From Shimia aestuarii (GTDB taxonomy: Bacteria > Pseudomonadota > Alphaproteobacteria > Rhodobacterales > Rhodobacteraceae), in NCBI RefSeq assembly GCF_022814865.1, contig NZ_JAKVRD010000002.1:305124-369123 (forward strand): a stretch of 64,000 nucleotides of DNA, written 5' to 3'. The position numbers and the translations under genes were made by a program. This document shows, piece by piece, positions 1 through 8,551 of this stretch; positions within the stretch are counted from its first letter, which is position 1, and every line of letters starts with the position of its first letter. The notes beneath the pieces were generated by a model. It had not been told where the DNA came from. It worked only from the letters and a program-made list of their open reading frames with translations, and made no database searches.

Positions 1-2116
1 GGCGCAGCTTGTCGGCCTCTTCTGCGGTATAACCCGCGCCCACGACAGCGATCTGCATCGCTTGTTCCTGAAACAGGGGCACGCCGAGGGTCTTGCGCGT
101 CACCTCTTCGAGGGCGGGGCCAAAGGGCTCGGGCGCCTCGAGCCCCTGTCGTCGGCGGATATAGGGTTTGACCATGCCGCCTTGGATCGGGCCGGGGCGG
201 ACGATGGCGACCTCGATCACGAGGTCATAGAAGGTCGCGGGTTTCATGCGGGGCAGGAAATTCATCTGGGCCCGACTTTCGACCTGAAACACGCCCACGG
301 CGTCGGCGCGTTGCAGCATGTCATAGGTCGCCTTGTCCTCTTGCGGCACGGTGTCGATGGAGAGGGCGGTCTGTTCATGCTCGGCCAAAAGCGCAAAGCT
401 CTTGCGCAGGCAGGTCAGCATCCCGAGCGAGAGGATGTCGACCTTGAGGATGCCGAGGGCGTCGATATCGTCCTTGTCCCATTCGATCACGGTGCGCCCC
501 TCCATCGCGGCGTTCTCGATCGGGCAAAGCTCGTCGAGCCGTCCGCGGGTGATGATGAAGCCGCCGACATGCTGGCTCAGGTGGCGGGGAAAGCCGATGA
601 TCTCGCCGATGAGGGCGATGGTCTGGGCAAGGCGTTTGTCCTTGGGGTCGAGGCCAAGTTCCTTGGCGCGCTGCATGTCGGCCCCCGAGTTCGTCAGCCC
701 CCAGATATCCGCCGAGAGACGGGCGGTGAGGTCTTGCGAGAGGCCCATGACCTTGCCAACCTCGCGGATCGCGGCGCGGGTGCGAAAATGGATCACCGTG
801 GCGCAAAGTCCGGCGCGTTCGCGACCATATTTCTCGTAAATCCACTGGATCACCTCTTCGCGGCGTTCATGTTCGAAATCCACGTCGATATCGGGCGGCT
901 CTCCCCGGTGGCGGGAGATGAAACGCTCGAAAACCATGCCGATTACGTCGGGGCCGACATCGGTAATGCCGAGGAGGTAGCAGAGGATGGAATTGGCCGC
1001 AGAGCCGCGCCCCTGACAGAGGATGCCGCGCGCGCGGGCCTCGGCCACGATGTCATGGACGGTGAGGAAATAGGGGGCGTAGCCAAGCTCCGCGACGAGG
1101 TTTAGTTCCTTCGTCATCAAGGCGTGGACCCGCGCCGAAGCCCCGTCCGGGTAGCGTCGCCGCAGCCCCTCGCCGGTCAGCCGCTCGAGCCGGGCCTGTG
1201 GGGTTTCGCCCTCGGACATCTCGTCGGGATATTCATAGCTCAATTCCGAGAGGTCAAAGCCACAGCGCGCCGCGATCTCAAGGCTGCGCCGGAGGGCGGC
1301 CGGGTGGCGATGGTAGAGGCGGGTCATGTCGGGCGCGCCCTTGAGGCGGCGTTCGGCATTGGGCAGGGCGCGCGTGCCGATGCGGTCGATGGTCAGCCCC
1401 TCACGCAGGCAGGTCAGCACATCGGCGAGCTTGCGGCGCTTGCCGTGATGCATCAGCACGTCGCCCACGGCCACCATTGGTGTCGAACAGCGCAAGGCGA
1501 GGGCAGCACAGGCATCGAACCACGCCTGATCCGAGCCGTCATAGCGCGGAGGGGCCCCAAGAAAGACCTGACCCGGATAGCGCCGTTGCAGCCGCTCGAG
1601 CGGGGCGCGGGCCTCGCGCAGCCTGCGCGGTGGCAGGGCGATCAGGATCATCCCGGCACAGCCCGCCTCAAGATCGGCAAGGTCGAGGTGGCACTCGGCC
1701 TTTTCCGCCCGCCGCTTGCCAAGGGTCAGGAGGCGCGAGAGGCGATGATAAGCGGCGCGGTCCGTGGGCAGGGCGATCCACTCCACTGAGCAATCGTGCA
1801 GGGCAAGACGCGCGCCGACAATGAGTTTCGGCAGGCGGGGCGTGGCCGGGGCGGGCAGGTCTTGCGGTTGCCCGAAGGACTGGCGCGAGGAGGGGTCGAT
1901 CTGATGCGAGGAGCGCACGCGCAAGGATTCGGCGGCCTCGTCGCGCAGGGTCTTGAGCGCGGAATAGGCCCGCACCACCCCGGCCAGCGAATTGCGGTCG
2001 GTGATGGCAATCGCCTCAAGTCCGAGTTCCGCCGCGCGCAGCACCAGTTCCTCGGGATGGGATGCGCCGGTGAGGAAGGTGAAATTCGAGGTGATGCAAA
2101 GCTCGGCATAGCTCAT
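1..2116 (-). CDS. dnaE2: Error-prone DNA polymerase DnaE2 (ImuC), N-terminal part, cut by the window edge
   Basis: My translation of the minus strand from the ATG at 2116 gives about 705 residues with no stop before base 1, so the C-terminal part lies outside the window. The protein begins MSYAELCITSNFTFLTGASH, the start of a PHP domain. Further on come GRGSAAN near residue 368 and PPDIDVDFEHERR near 405, the DNA polymerase III alpha-type palm with its catalytic aspartates. In this family the enzyme performs lesion bypass with ImuA and ImuB after SOS induction and replaces DinB/UmuC-type polymerases in many alphaproteobacteria. The ATG overlaps the imuB stop codon by four bases (ATGA, 2113-2116), which implies translational coupling. 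The operon is imuA-imuB-dnaE2. The identification is very secure; only the missing C-terminus is unknown. Confidence 0.96.
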   Translation of the reverse strand, partial: MSYAELCITSNFTFLTGASHPEELVLRAAELGLEAIAITDRNSLAGVVRAYSALKTLRDEAAESLRVRSSHQIDPSSRQSFGQPQDLPAPATPRLPKLIVGARLALHDCSVEWIALPTDRAAYHRLSRLLTLGKRRAEKAECHLDLADLEAGCAGMILIALPPRRLREARAPLERLQRRYPGQVFLGAPPRYDGSDQAWFDACAALALRCSTPMVAVGDVLMHHGKRRKLADVLTCLREGLTIDRIGTRALPNAERRLKGAPDMTRLYHRHPAALRRSLEIAARCGFDLSELSYEYPDEMSEGETPQARLERLTGEGLRRRYPDGASARVHALMTKELNLVAELGYAPYFLTVHDIVAEARARGILCQGRGSAANSILCYLLGITDVGPDVIGMVFERFISRHRGEPPDIDVDFEHERREEVIQWIYEKYGRERAGLCATVIHFRTRAAIREVGKVMGLSQDLTARLSADIWGLTNSGADMQRAKELGLDPKDKRLAQTIALIGEIIGFPRHLSQHVGGFIITRGRLDELCPIENAAMEGRTVIEWDKDDIDALGILKVDILSLGMLTCLRKSFALLAEHEQTALSIDTVPQEDKATYDMLQRADAVGVFQVESRAQMNFLPRMKPATFYDLVIEVAIVRPGPIQGGMVKPYIRRRQGLEAPEPFGPALEEVTRKTLGVPLFQEQAMQIAVVGAGYTAEEADKLR

Positions 2117-3579
2117 GCGAATTCCCCCTGCACAAACCAGCCGGGGTTCTGCGGCGTGTAGAAGAGCCAGAGGCGACGGCCCTCGCGCGTGTCGATCTTC
2201 CAGTAATCGCGCAGCCCCGAGCGCCACGCCTCGTCCGACATCCACCATTCGGGCGCGATCCGTTCCGGCCCGATGGCGCGCCCCGTGGTGAGCGTCATGC
2301 GCCGCCAGCGAAACCGCGCGGGTGGGCGGGGGCCGGTGGCGGCAATCGCTTCCGGGGGAAAGTGGCGCAAGGGGCGTGGACGCGGTGCGGACCAGCCGTT
2401 TTGTGGCGCGCTGAAGGCGGCGGGGGCGATGGAGAAGGCGCGCTCGGGGATGTGGCTATCGGCGGGGAGGTAGCGTTGGATATTCTCCAGCCCGATGCGG
2501 GTTCCGATCCGCGTGATGAGATCGTTGAGTTGGTCAGGGGCGGCTTGGGCGCTGCCGATCTGCTGCACGGCGAGGGGTTCGACCTGCGTCGCCTCGAGGC
2601 GGATCTGGTCAATGCCAAAGCCCGCGTCGACCGCGTCCACGCCACGCCGGAACAGGGGCAATATCCGGTTTGGATCGCGCATCGGGGCGGCGAGGTGCAG
2701 TTCGACCTGCTGGCTCCCCTGATCGACGCGGCGCAGGGTCAGGCAGAGTTGGCGCGCGCCGGTCTCCTGGGCCATGAGCTTGTCGCAGAGCGGGGCGAGC
2801 AGGCGGGCGCAGACCCCCATGACATCTTCGGCAAGGCCGATCGGTTCGGGCAGGCTCATGCGGACGGCGTAATGCGGCGGCTCTTTCTCGGGGGTAACGG
2901 GTTCGGGGAGGAGCCCTGTCGCCTGGTCCAGCCGCTCCATCAGGGCCGGACCAAAGCGCCGCGCGAGCGGGGCGCGGGCGGCGGTGGTCAGGTCGCCGAT
3001 GCGGCGCAGGCCGAGGCGTTGCAGGCCGGTCACCGTTTTGTCGTCAAGGCGCAGGGCGGCGACGGGCAGGTCTTCGAGCCTGTTCTGCCCCGTGCCGAAA
3101 TGCGCGAATGCCCATGCTGCGCCACGGTTGTCTGCGATCCCGAGGCGCAGGGTCAGCCCCGCACGGGTGGCGCGTGCCTGCATATCCGCGAGCATCTCCT
3201 CCTCGCCGCCCCAAAGATGGGTCGCGCCGGTGACGTCGAGGGCCAATCCGTCCACCCCTTCATGTCCGACCCATGGGCAATAGCGCAGCGCCCATCGGCG
3301 CAGGGCGGTGAGGAACTGCGCGTCGAGGTCGGGGCGCGCCGGTTGGCTTAGCAGGTCGGGACAGAAGGCGCGGGCATCGGCAAGGCTCATGCCGCGGGCA
3401 AGGTCGAGCCGTTCCGCCGCTGCGTTGAGGCAATAGAGACGGTCCGTATTGCTTTCCCTCAGGGTGAGGACGAAGGGGCCATCAACCGGGCGGGCGCGCA
3501 GAACCCGGTCGCTCGCCAGCCGGGGAAACCACATGCAGACGATGCGTTTCCTGATCCCATCGAACATTCCAGGCTCCAT
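2113..3579 (-). CDS. imuB: ImuB, catalytically inactive Y-family polymerase-like protein
   Basis: A 488-residue DinB/UmuC-like protein lying between imuA and dnaE2. The segment RKRIVCMWFPRLASDR near the N-terminus matches the opening strand of ImuB proteins, and the finger/palm region follows (LRRWALRYCPWVG, then GLALDVTGATHLWGGE). In characterised ImuB proteins the catalytic acidic residues are absent, and the protein acts as the beta-clamp-binding hub that brings in ImuA and DnaE2. The first ATG is at 3579; a second ATG (3567) is also possible. Either choice makes the gene overlap the 3' end of imuA by about 85-98 bp in a different frame, because the conserved RIVCMWFPRLA stretch already lies in the overlap. 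Its stop codon overlaps the dnaE2 start. No separate promoter was seen. Confidence 0.93.
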   Translation of the reverse strand: MEPGMFDGIRKRIVCMWFPRLASDRVLRARPVDGPFVLTLRESNTDRLYCLNAAAERLDLARGMSLADARAFCPDLLSQPARPDLDAQFLTALRRWALRYCPWVGHEGVDGLALDVTGATHLWGGEEEMLADMQARATRAGLTLRLGIADNRGAAWAFAHFGTGQNRLEDLPVAALRLDDKTVTGLQRLGLRRIGDLTTAARAPLARRFGPALMERLDQATGLLPEPVTPEKEPPHYAVRMSLPEPIGLAEDVMGVCARLLAPLCDKLMAQETGARQLCLTLRRVDQGSQQVELHLAAPMRDPNRILPLFRRGVDAVDAGFGIDQIRLEATQVEPLAVQQIGSAQAAPDQLNDLITRIGTRIGLENIQRYLPADSHIPERAFSIAPAAFSAPQNGWSAPRPRPLRHFPPEAIAATGPRPPARFRWRRMTLTTGRAIGPERIAPEWWMSDEAWRSGLRDYWKIDTREGRRLWLFYTPQNPGWFVQGEFA

Positions 3580-4060
3580 TTGTTCCCGATTTGTTCTTAA
3601 TAATTTCCCAGCGCATCAGAGTCGAGTCTTCCCTGTGCGGATCGAAGCTCGGTGTCGCCTTCCAGCGGGTTTCGGAGGCGTTCGAACCCATGCCTTCGGG
3701 GATCAGGCAAAGCCCCGTGGCCCCGCCTGCTTTGGCCGCCAGTTGCAGCCGCCGTCCTTCGCGCAGGTCCAATGGCCGGGTGATCTCGATCACAACAAAG
3801 GGCAGCGCGCCGTCCTTTAGCGCCTCTTCTGCGACGGCGAGGCCATCGGTTTGATCCTTGGGGCGGGCAAGGAGCAGGCGGGAGGGGGCGAGGAAAGGCA
3901 TCAGGCCGAGCGGGTGCAGAGTCTCGGGCAGCCAGCTCTCGCGGATCCAAAGCACCGTCCCGCGCGCGGCAATCGCCGCAAAGCTCACCGCCGCCGCGCC
4001 GCAGACCTCATGGACGCGGGCAGGACGGAGGGGAAAGGCACTGTTCAGATCGACTCGCAT
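3482..4060 (-). CDS. imuA: ImuA, SOS mutagenesis accessory protein
   Basis: The first gene of the mutasome operon, 192 residues from the ATG at 4060 (MRVDLNSAFPLRPARVHEV). The HEVCGAAAVSFAAIAA segment and the later LLLARP and FVVIEI strands fit the compact RecA-like fold of ImuA/SulA-related proteins. ImuA interacts with ImuB and DnaE2 during translesion synthesis. The open frame runs upstream to 4129, but I reject the longer start because a LexA box and a plausible -10 element lie at 4067-4081, inside that extension. The chosen ATG begins seven bases after the -10, so the mRNA may be leaderless; no Shine-Dalgarno sequence precedes it. The 3' end overlaps imuB by nearly 100 bp. The family call rests on context plus short motifs. 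Confidence 0.85.
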   Translation of the reverse strand: MRVDLNSAFPLRPARVHEVCGAAAVSFAAIAARGTVLWIRESWLPETLHPLGLMPFLAPSRLLLARPKDQTDGLAVAEEALKDGALPFVVIEITRPLDLREGRRLQLAAKAGGATGLCLIPEGMGSNASETRWKATPSFDPHREDSTLMRWEIIKNKSGTNGAWNVRWDQETHRLHVVSPAGERPGSARPPG

Positions 4061-4066
4061 GGGCAA

Positions 4067-4096
4067 GAACGTAGAGCGAACACGGAAAAATTCCAA
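4067..4096 (-). promoter_or_regulatory. LexA box inside the imuA promoter
   Basis: On the minus strand GTTC-GCTCTAC-GTTC (4081 down to 4067) is an exact GTTC-N7-GTTC, the LexA operator form known from Rhodobacterales and other alphaproteobacteria. TTGGAA (4096-4091), a 17-bp spacer and TACGTT (4073-4068) form a plausible sigma-70 promoter. The LexA box overlaps the -10, so bound repressor would block polymerase. The predicted +1 falls at or next to the A of the imuA ATG at 4060. Confidence 0.85.
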
Positions 4097-4154
4097 TGAC
4101 GGCACGAGACCCGTATGGACCGGTCGCAATTGTTTCAGAATGTCGAGGGAAGTT

Positions 4155-4230
<76 letters not shown>

Positions 4231-4331
4231 AAACTTGCAGGCCTATTGGCCTGTGCGCGCTTCTTTAGGCGTATGTCGGAGCGGGATCAAGCGAAAAAAC
4301 CCGCTCCGAAAAATTTAAAGCGCCGTGCATG

Positions 4332-4368
4332 TTTCGCCTTTATCCGGTGTTCCGGCACAAAGGCGAAA
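4332..4368 (-). terminator. Strong hairpin after the FYDLN gene, probable terminator
   Basis: TTTCGCCTTT (4332-4341) and AAAGGCGAAA (4359-4368) are perfect 10-bp inverted arms. Inside the loop a second CCGG/CCGG pair extends the structure. It starts four bases beyond the stop codon of the FYDLN gene on the minus strand. There is no clear U tract, so intrinsic termination is likely but not certain; mRNA 3'-end protection is the alternative. Confidence 0.55.
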
Positions 4369-4372
4369 TGCG

Positions 4373-4699
4373 TTAGCTGTCGTCGTCTTCGGAGGCGACG
4401 TCGGCGATTTCGTCGAGAGAGACGTTATCGTCATCATCGTCATCGTCGAGCACGTCATCACCGAGATCGAGATCAACCGAGTCGTCATCCTCGAGCACTT
4501 CGGCATCCTCAGCGGTGGCCGCTTTGGCCTTGAGGGTTGCGGCGTCTTCGGAGTCGGCCTCGATCATCCGGCTTTTGCCGGCTTCGATTTCAACCTTCTC
4601 GCCGGTGTAGGGCGACACGATCGGGTCTTTGTTCAGGTCGTAAAAGCGTTTACCAGTGGTCGGGCATACGCGCTTAACGCCCCATTCTTCCTTGGGCAT
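4373..4699 (-). CDS. TIGR02300 / FYDLN_acid family protein
   Basis: A 108-residue protein starting MPKEEWGVKRVCPTTGKRFY and followed by DLNKDPIVSPYTGE, the FYDLN motif that names this alphaproteobacterial family. One cysteine (VCP) and a TGKRFYDLNK segment suggest a small, perhaps zinc-ribbon-derived, head. The C-terminal third is an extremely acidic low-complexity tail dominated by Asp and Glu, including a run of seven aspartates. The family has no established function; the acidic tail might mimic nucleic acid or bind a basic partner, which is inference. It has its own start region, divergent from the metallopeptidase gene at 4808, and ends at a strong hairpin. The family assignment is firm and the function is unknown. 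Confidence 0.9.
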   Translation of the reverse strand: MPKEEWGVKRVCPTTGKRFYDLNKDPIVSPYTGEKVEIEAGKSRMIEADSEDAATLKAKAATAEDAEVLEDDDSVDLDLGDDVLDDDDDDDNVSLDEIADVASEDDDS

Positions 4700-4807
4700 G
4701 GGATATCCCCTTCAGTATCTCATAGTCTTGTCGACGGTTCGGGCCACCTGCCATAACAATCGCGGCGTGTCAAAGGGTATAAGCGTGCGAATCTTCAGGG
4801 AGCGTAT

Positions 4808-5500
4808 ATGACGCAACATTTCCTACCCGGACTACCGGATATCCCGGTGGTTATGCGTCGGTCGTCGCGCGCGCGGCGCATTTCTCTTCGGGTGTCGCGG
4901 CTGGATGGTCGGGTAACGTTGACTTTGCCGAAGGGCGTGCGCGAACGCGAGGGGCTCGAGTTCGTGCTCGAGAAGGCGAATTGGCTGCGCAAACAGCTTG
5001 CGGATCGCCCGGATCAGGTCCGGGTCGGGCTTGGCAGCGAGGTGCTGCTCGAGGGGCGGCGGTTGCAGGTCGTGGCCGGTACGGGGCGACAGGTCCGCGT
5101 TTCGGGCGGAGAGATTGCGGTGCCGGGCGATCCGGCTCGTGTCGGTGCGCGGGTGCAGGGTTTTCTCAAGGAGCAGGCGCGCGCGCGGCTCGTGGCGGCG
5201 TCGGATCGCTATGCAGCCCGTCTTGGGCGGCCCTATGCGCGGCTGACTTTGCGCGATACGCGGTCGCGCTGGGGGTCGTGTTCATCCAAGGGGGCGCTGA
5301 TGTATAGTTGGCGACTGATCATGGCTCCGGCTTCGGTCCTCGAATATGTTGCTGGCCACGAGGTCGCGCATTTGCAGGAGATGAACCACAGTGATCGCTT
5401 TTGGGATCTGGTGGAAGAGATCCATGGCCCCTATGCCGCGCCGCGCCGATGGCTGCGCGATCATGGTGAAGAATTGCATCGGTATCGTTTTGCAGATTGA
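4808..5500 (+). CDS. YgjP-like (WLM-type) zinc metallopeptidase
   Basis: A 230-residue cytoplasmic protein without a signal peptide. Near residues 183-187 it has HEVAH in the context YVAGHEVAHLQEMNHSDRFW, the HExxH zinc motif with a downstream histidine of the YgjP/SprT-like metallopeptidase domain. It is preceded by SRWGSCSSKG, the other family signature. The N-terminal half (VVMRRSSRARRISLRV, LTLPKG) is the usual beta-rich region. An AGGGAG Shine-Dalgarno lies upstream of the ATG. Substrates of this family are poorly known. Its stop codon overlaps the putative -35 of the following GntR gene, so that gene may be read from a separate promoter. Confidence 0.9.
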   Translation: MTQHFLPGLPDIPVVMRRSSRARRISLRVSRLDGRVTLTLPKGVREREGLEFVLEKANWLRKQLADRPDQVRVGLGSEVLLEGRRLQVVAGTGRQVRVSGGEIAVPGDPARVGARVQGFLKEQARARLVAASDRYAARLGRPYARLTLRDTRSRWGSCSSKGALMYSWRLIMAPASVLEYVAGHEVAHLQEMNHSDRFWDLVEEIHGPYAAPRRWLRDHGEELHRYRFAD

Positions 5501-5525
5501 CCAGATTGTATTTTGTGATCACATT
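5497..5525 (+). promoter_or_regulatory. Candidate autoregulatory operator/promoter of the GntR gene
   Basis: The perfect palindrome TGTGATCACA occupies 5514-5523, nine bases before the GntR ATG. It sits between TTGACC (5497-5502) and a weak CACATT (5520-5525) at 17-bp spacing. GntR-family regulators commonly bind short palindromes over their own promoters. The site cannot be a standard CRP site because its half-sites have no 6-bp spacer. Confidence 0.45.
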
Positions 5526-5531
5526 TAAATC

Positions 5532-6182
5532 ATGCTGACCCAGTCCCGCTCTCAAGATATCTCAAGCTCGGCCCATGACAGGGTCTACCGACGTTTGCGC
5601 ACCCGGATCATGCATGGCGAGATCGGCCCCGGCGAGGCGCTTACACTGCGCGGGATCGGGCGAGAATACGAGGTCTCCATGACGCCTGCGCGCGAAGCGG
5701 TGCGGCGGCTGGTGGCAGAGGGGGCATTGTTCCTGTCAAGTTCGGGGCGTGTCTCGACGCCGGAACTGACCAGTGAGCGGATCGAGGAACTGGCCGCGCT
5801 GCGGGCGTTGATCGAGGTGGAGCTTGCGAGCCGGGCGTTGCCACGGGCGCATATGGCGCTGATAGAACGGCTTCAGACGATCAACGGCAATGTTGCCAAG
5901 GCGGTCGAGAACCGCGATGCCGTGAGCTATATCCGGCGCAACCTTGAATTCCACCGCACGCTCTATTTGCGGGCGCAGGCGCCAGCGATGCTCGCCATGG
6001 CGGAAACGGTCTGGCTTCAGCTTGGGCCGACGATGCGGGCGCTCTACGGTAAGCTCCGCAAAACAGAGCCGCCGCACTATCATCGGCTCATCATTGCGGC
6101 GTTGCGCGCCGGCGACGAGCCGGGCTTGCGGCTTGCGGTGCGGTCGGACGTGACGCAGGGCCTGAAGCTTTTGGCGCGATAG
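5532..6182 (+). CDS. GntR/FadR-type (FCD) transcriptional regulator
   Basis: A 216-residue regulator. The N-terminal winged helix spans about residues 12-80: VYRRLRTRIMHGEIGPGEAL, then LTLRGIGREYEVSMTPAREAVRRL, with the typical R-x-x-I-x-x-G-x-x-x-P/G-G pattern. From about residue 85 an all-helical FCD ligand domain follows (ELAALRALIEVELASRA, FHRTLY, HHRLI-like HYHRLIIAAL). Family members sense organic acids or fatty-acid intermediates and usually repress neighbouring catabolic genes. Here the neighbours are a metallopeptidase and accA (convergent), so the regulon is not obvious. No Shine-Dalgarno is visible, and a palindrome sits just upstream of the start, so leaderless translation is possible. 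Confidence 0.9.
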   Translation: MLTQSRSQDISSSAHDRVYRRLRTRIMHGEIGPGEALTLRGIGREYEVSMTPAREAVRRLVAEGALFLSSSGRVSTPELTSERIEELAALRALIEVELASRALPRAHMALIERLQTINGNVAKAVENRDAVSYIRRNLEFHRTLYLRAQAPAMLAMAETVWLQLGPTMRALYGKLRKTEPPHYHRLIIAALRAGDEPGLRLAVRSDVTQGLKLLAR

Positions 6183-6192
6183 GCCTGCCGAC

Positions 6193-7155
<963 letters not shown>

Positions 7156-7277
7156 GGGGGTCTCCGGTCCACGTCGTCACGTCGCTATATGACGCCGGGA
7201 CACGGCAATTGCAACAATAGGGACGCGTTCGGATTGGTCTGATATGATCGGGTGGCGCGTAGTCATTGGGTTGGAGC

Positions 7278-7907
7278 ATGGACAAGCTTGATTTCAAAAA
7301 GGTCGACAAGGCGTTCTATGGCGGCAAGCAGGGGCGGTGGGACCGGATCACGCTTCCCCAGATGACGTTCCTCGCGATTGACGGGCAGGGCGATCCGAAC
7401 GGGCCGGGCTATGCGGCGGCGCTCGGGGTGCTTTATCCGCTGGCCTATGGGGTCAAGTTCGCCTGCAAGTCCGAGGGCGCGGATTACGTCGTGCCGCCGC
7501 TTGAGGCGCTCTGGTGGGCCGAGGATCCGGCGGCTTTTGTCGCGGGGAATCGGGCGGCGTGGCAATGGCGGGCGATGCTTCGGATGCCGGACCGTGTCAG
7601 CAATGAGATCGTCGAGGAGGTGCGTGAGAGCGTGCGGGTCAAGCTCTTGAAAAAAGGCGTAGATATTGAGCCTTTGGCGCAGATTGCGCGGCGCGTTTTC
7701 GAAGAGGGCGCATGCCTTCAGACCCTCCATGTCGGCCCCTACACGGCGGAAGCTCCGGTTCTTGCAGACCTGCATGAGCGGGTGATGCCGGAGGCCGGGC
7801 TGGCCTTCAACGGGGCGCATCACGAGATCTATCTCTCAGACCCGAGGCGGGTTCAGCCGGAAAAGCTCCGCACGATCCTGCGTCAGCCGGTAAAGAGCAC
7901 CGGATAG
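7278..7907 (+). CDS. GyrI-like small-molecule-binding domain protein
   Basis: A 209-residue protein from the ATG at 7278 (MDKLDFKKVDKAFYGGKQGR), the opening typical of this cytoplasmic GyrI-like family. An in-frame TTG twelve bases upstream is possible but does not fit the family start. The PQMTFLAIDGQGDPN strand and the later LQTLHVGPYTAEAPVLADLHE segment are characteristic of the SOUL/GyrI-like fold, which binds small ligands. Its biological role is not established. The gene overlaps the 3' end of the convergent LysE-family exporter by 25 bp (7883-7907), so the two mRNAs would be complementary over that stretch. No promoter was recognised in the gap to accA. Confidence 0.85.
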   Translation: MDKLDFKKVDKAFYGGKQGRWDRITLPQMTFLAIDGQGDPNGPGYAAALGVLYPLAYGVKFACKSEGADYVVPPLEALWWAEDPAAFVAGNRAAWQWRAMLRMPDRVSNEIVEEVRESVRVKLLKKGVDIEPLAQIARRVFEEGACLQTLHVGPYTAEAPVLADLHERVMPEAGLAFNGAHHEIYLSDPRRVQPEKLRTILRQPVKSTG

Positions 7908-8479
7908 AGCGAGGCGACAAGAAGCGCGGCCATGGTCCAGTTGAATGCCGTGAGGCGGGTGGGTGTGCTTAGGACATGGCGCATTTGCTGGCCGAGGAGG
8001 GTCCAGCTACTGACGCAGGGCAGGTTCACCGCGCCGAAGATCGCGGCGACGAGGAGCACGGCCATCAGGGACCGGTCCGGCGCATAAAGAGCGATGGCGG
8101 TGAGCGCCATGGACCAGGCCTTGGGGTTCACCCATTGGAACAGCGCGGCCTGCAAGAAGGTCAGCGGACGGCCCTCTCCACCGCCCTCGGAGGGGGCGCT
8201 TGCATGGGCAATTTTCCAAGCAAGATAAAGGAGATAGGCGGCGCTCAGGACTTTGAGGATGGTGTGGGCGATAGGGAAGGTATCGAAGACCTGCATGAGG
8301 CCAATGCCGACAAGGATCACCATGACCACAAAGCCGACGCCGATCCCGAGCATGTGCGGGATGCTGCGCCAGAGGCCGAAATTGGCGCCGGAGGCCATCA
8401 GCATGAGGTTGTTCGGCCCCGGCGTGATCGAGGAGACGAAGGCGAAAAGCGCGAAGGCGGCGAGAAGGTCTGGTGTCAT
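7883..8479 (-). CDS. LysE/RhtB-family amino-acid exporter
   Basis: A 198-residue inner-membrane protein with about six hydrophobic segments. It carries the LysE/RhtB N-terminal signature FVSSITPGPNNLMLMASGANFG (residues about 14-35) and the QWVNPKAWSMAL segment after a short charged loop. Members export lysine, threonine, homoserine or similar amino acids. It is divergent from an Lrp/AsnC regulator, the standard arrangement in which the regulator senses the amino acid and activates the exporter. A short inverted repeat in the shared gap is a candidate operator. The transported amino acid cannot be read from the sequence. Confidence 0.92.
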   Translation of the reverse strand: MTPDLLAAFALFAFVSSITPGPNNLMLMASGANFGLWRSIPHMLGIGVGFVVMVILVGIGLMQVFDTFPIAHTILKVLSAAYLLYLAWKIAHASAPSEGGGEGRPLTFLQAALFQWVNPKAWSMALTAIALYAPDRSLMAVLLVAAIFGAVNLPCVSSWTLLGQQMRHVLSTPTRLTAFNWTMAALLVASLYPVLFTG

Positions 8480-8511
8480 GGGGAGAGTTTGCCGCGAAAT
8501 CCGCGCTATGA

Positions 8512-8550
8512 AATTGCCTTTTTGTGCGGAGATGGGCTATTTTTGCAATT
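8512..8550. promoter_or_regulatory. Inverted repeat between exporter and Lrp gene, candidate Lrp operator
   Basis: AATTGC (8512-8517) and GCAATT (8545-8550) are inverted arms with a T-rich interior, ending immediately before the regulator ATG at 8552. The position between divergent exporter and Lrp-family genes fits an autoregulatory site. Only the repeat is seen; binding is inferred. Confidence 0.4.
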
Positions 8551-8551
8551 A

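Noticed and set aside
3482..4129. Longer imuA (215 residues) starting at 4129
   Set aside because: The extension covers the LexA box and promoter and has no family similarity; the ATG at 4060 fits the ImuA N-terminus.
5514..5523. TGTGATCACA as a CRP/FNR site
   Set aside because: CRP half-sites need a 6-bp spacer and FNR needs TTGAT-N4-ATCAA; neither fits.
7976..8551. Long N-terminal extension of the Lrp regulator frame
   Set aside because: It is the shadow of the minus-strand LysE gene; the normal regulator begins at 8552.
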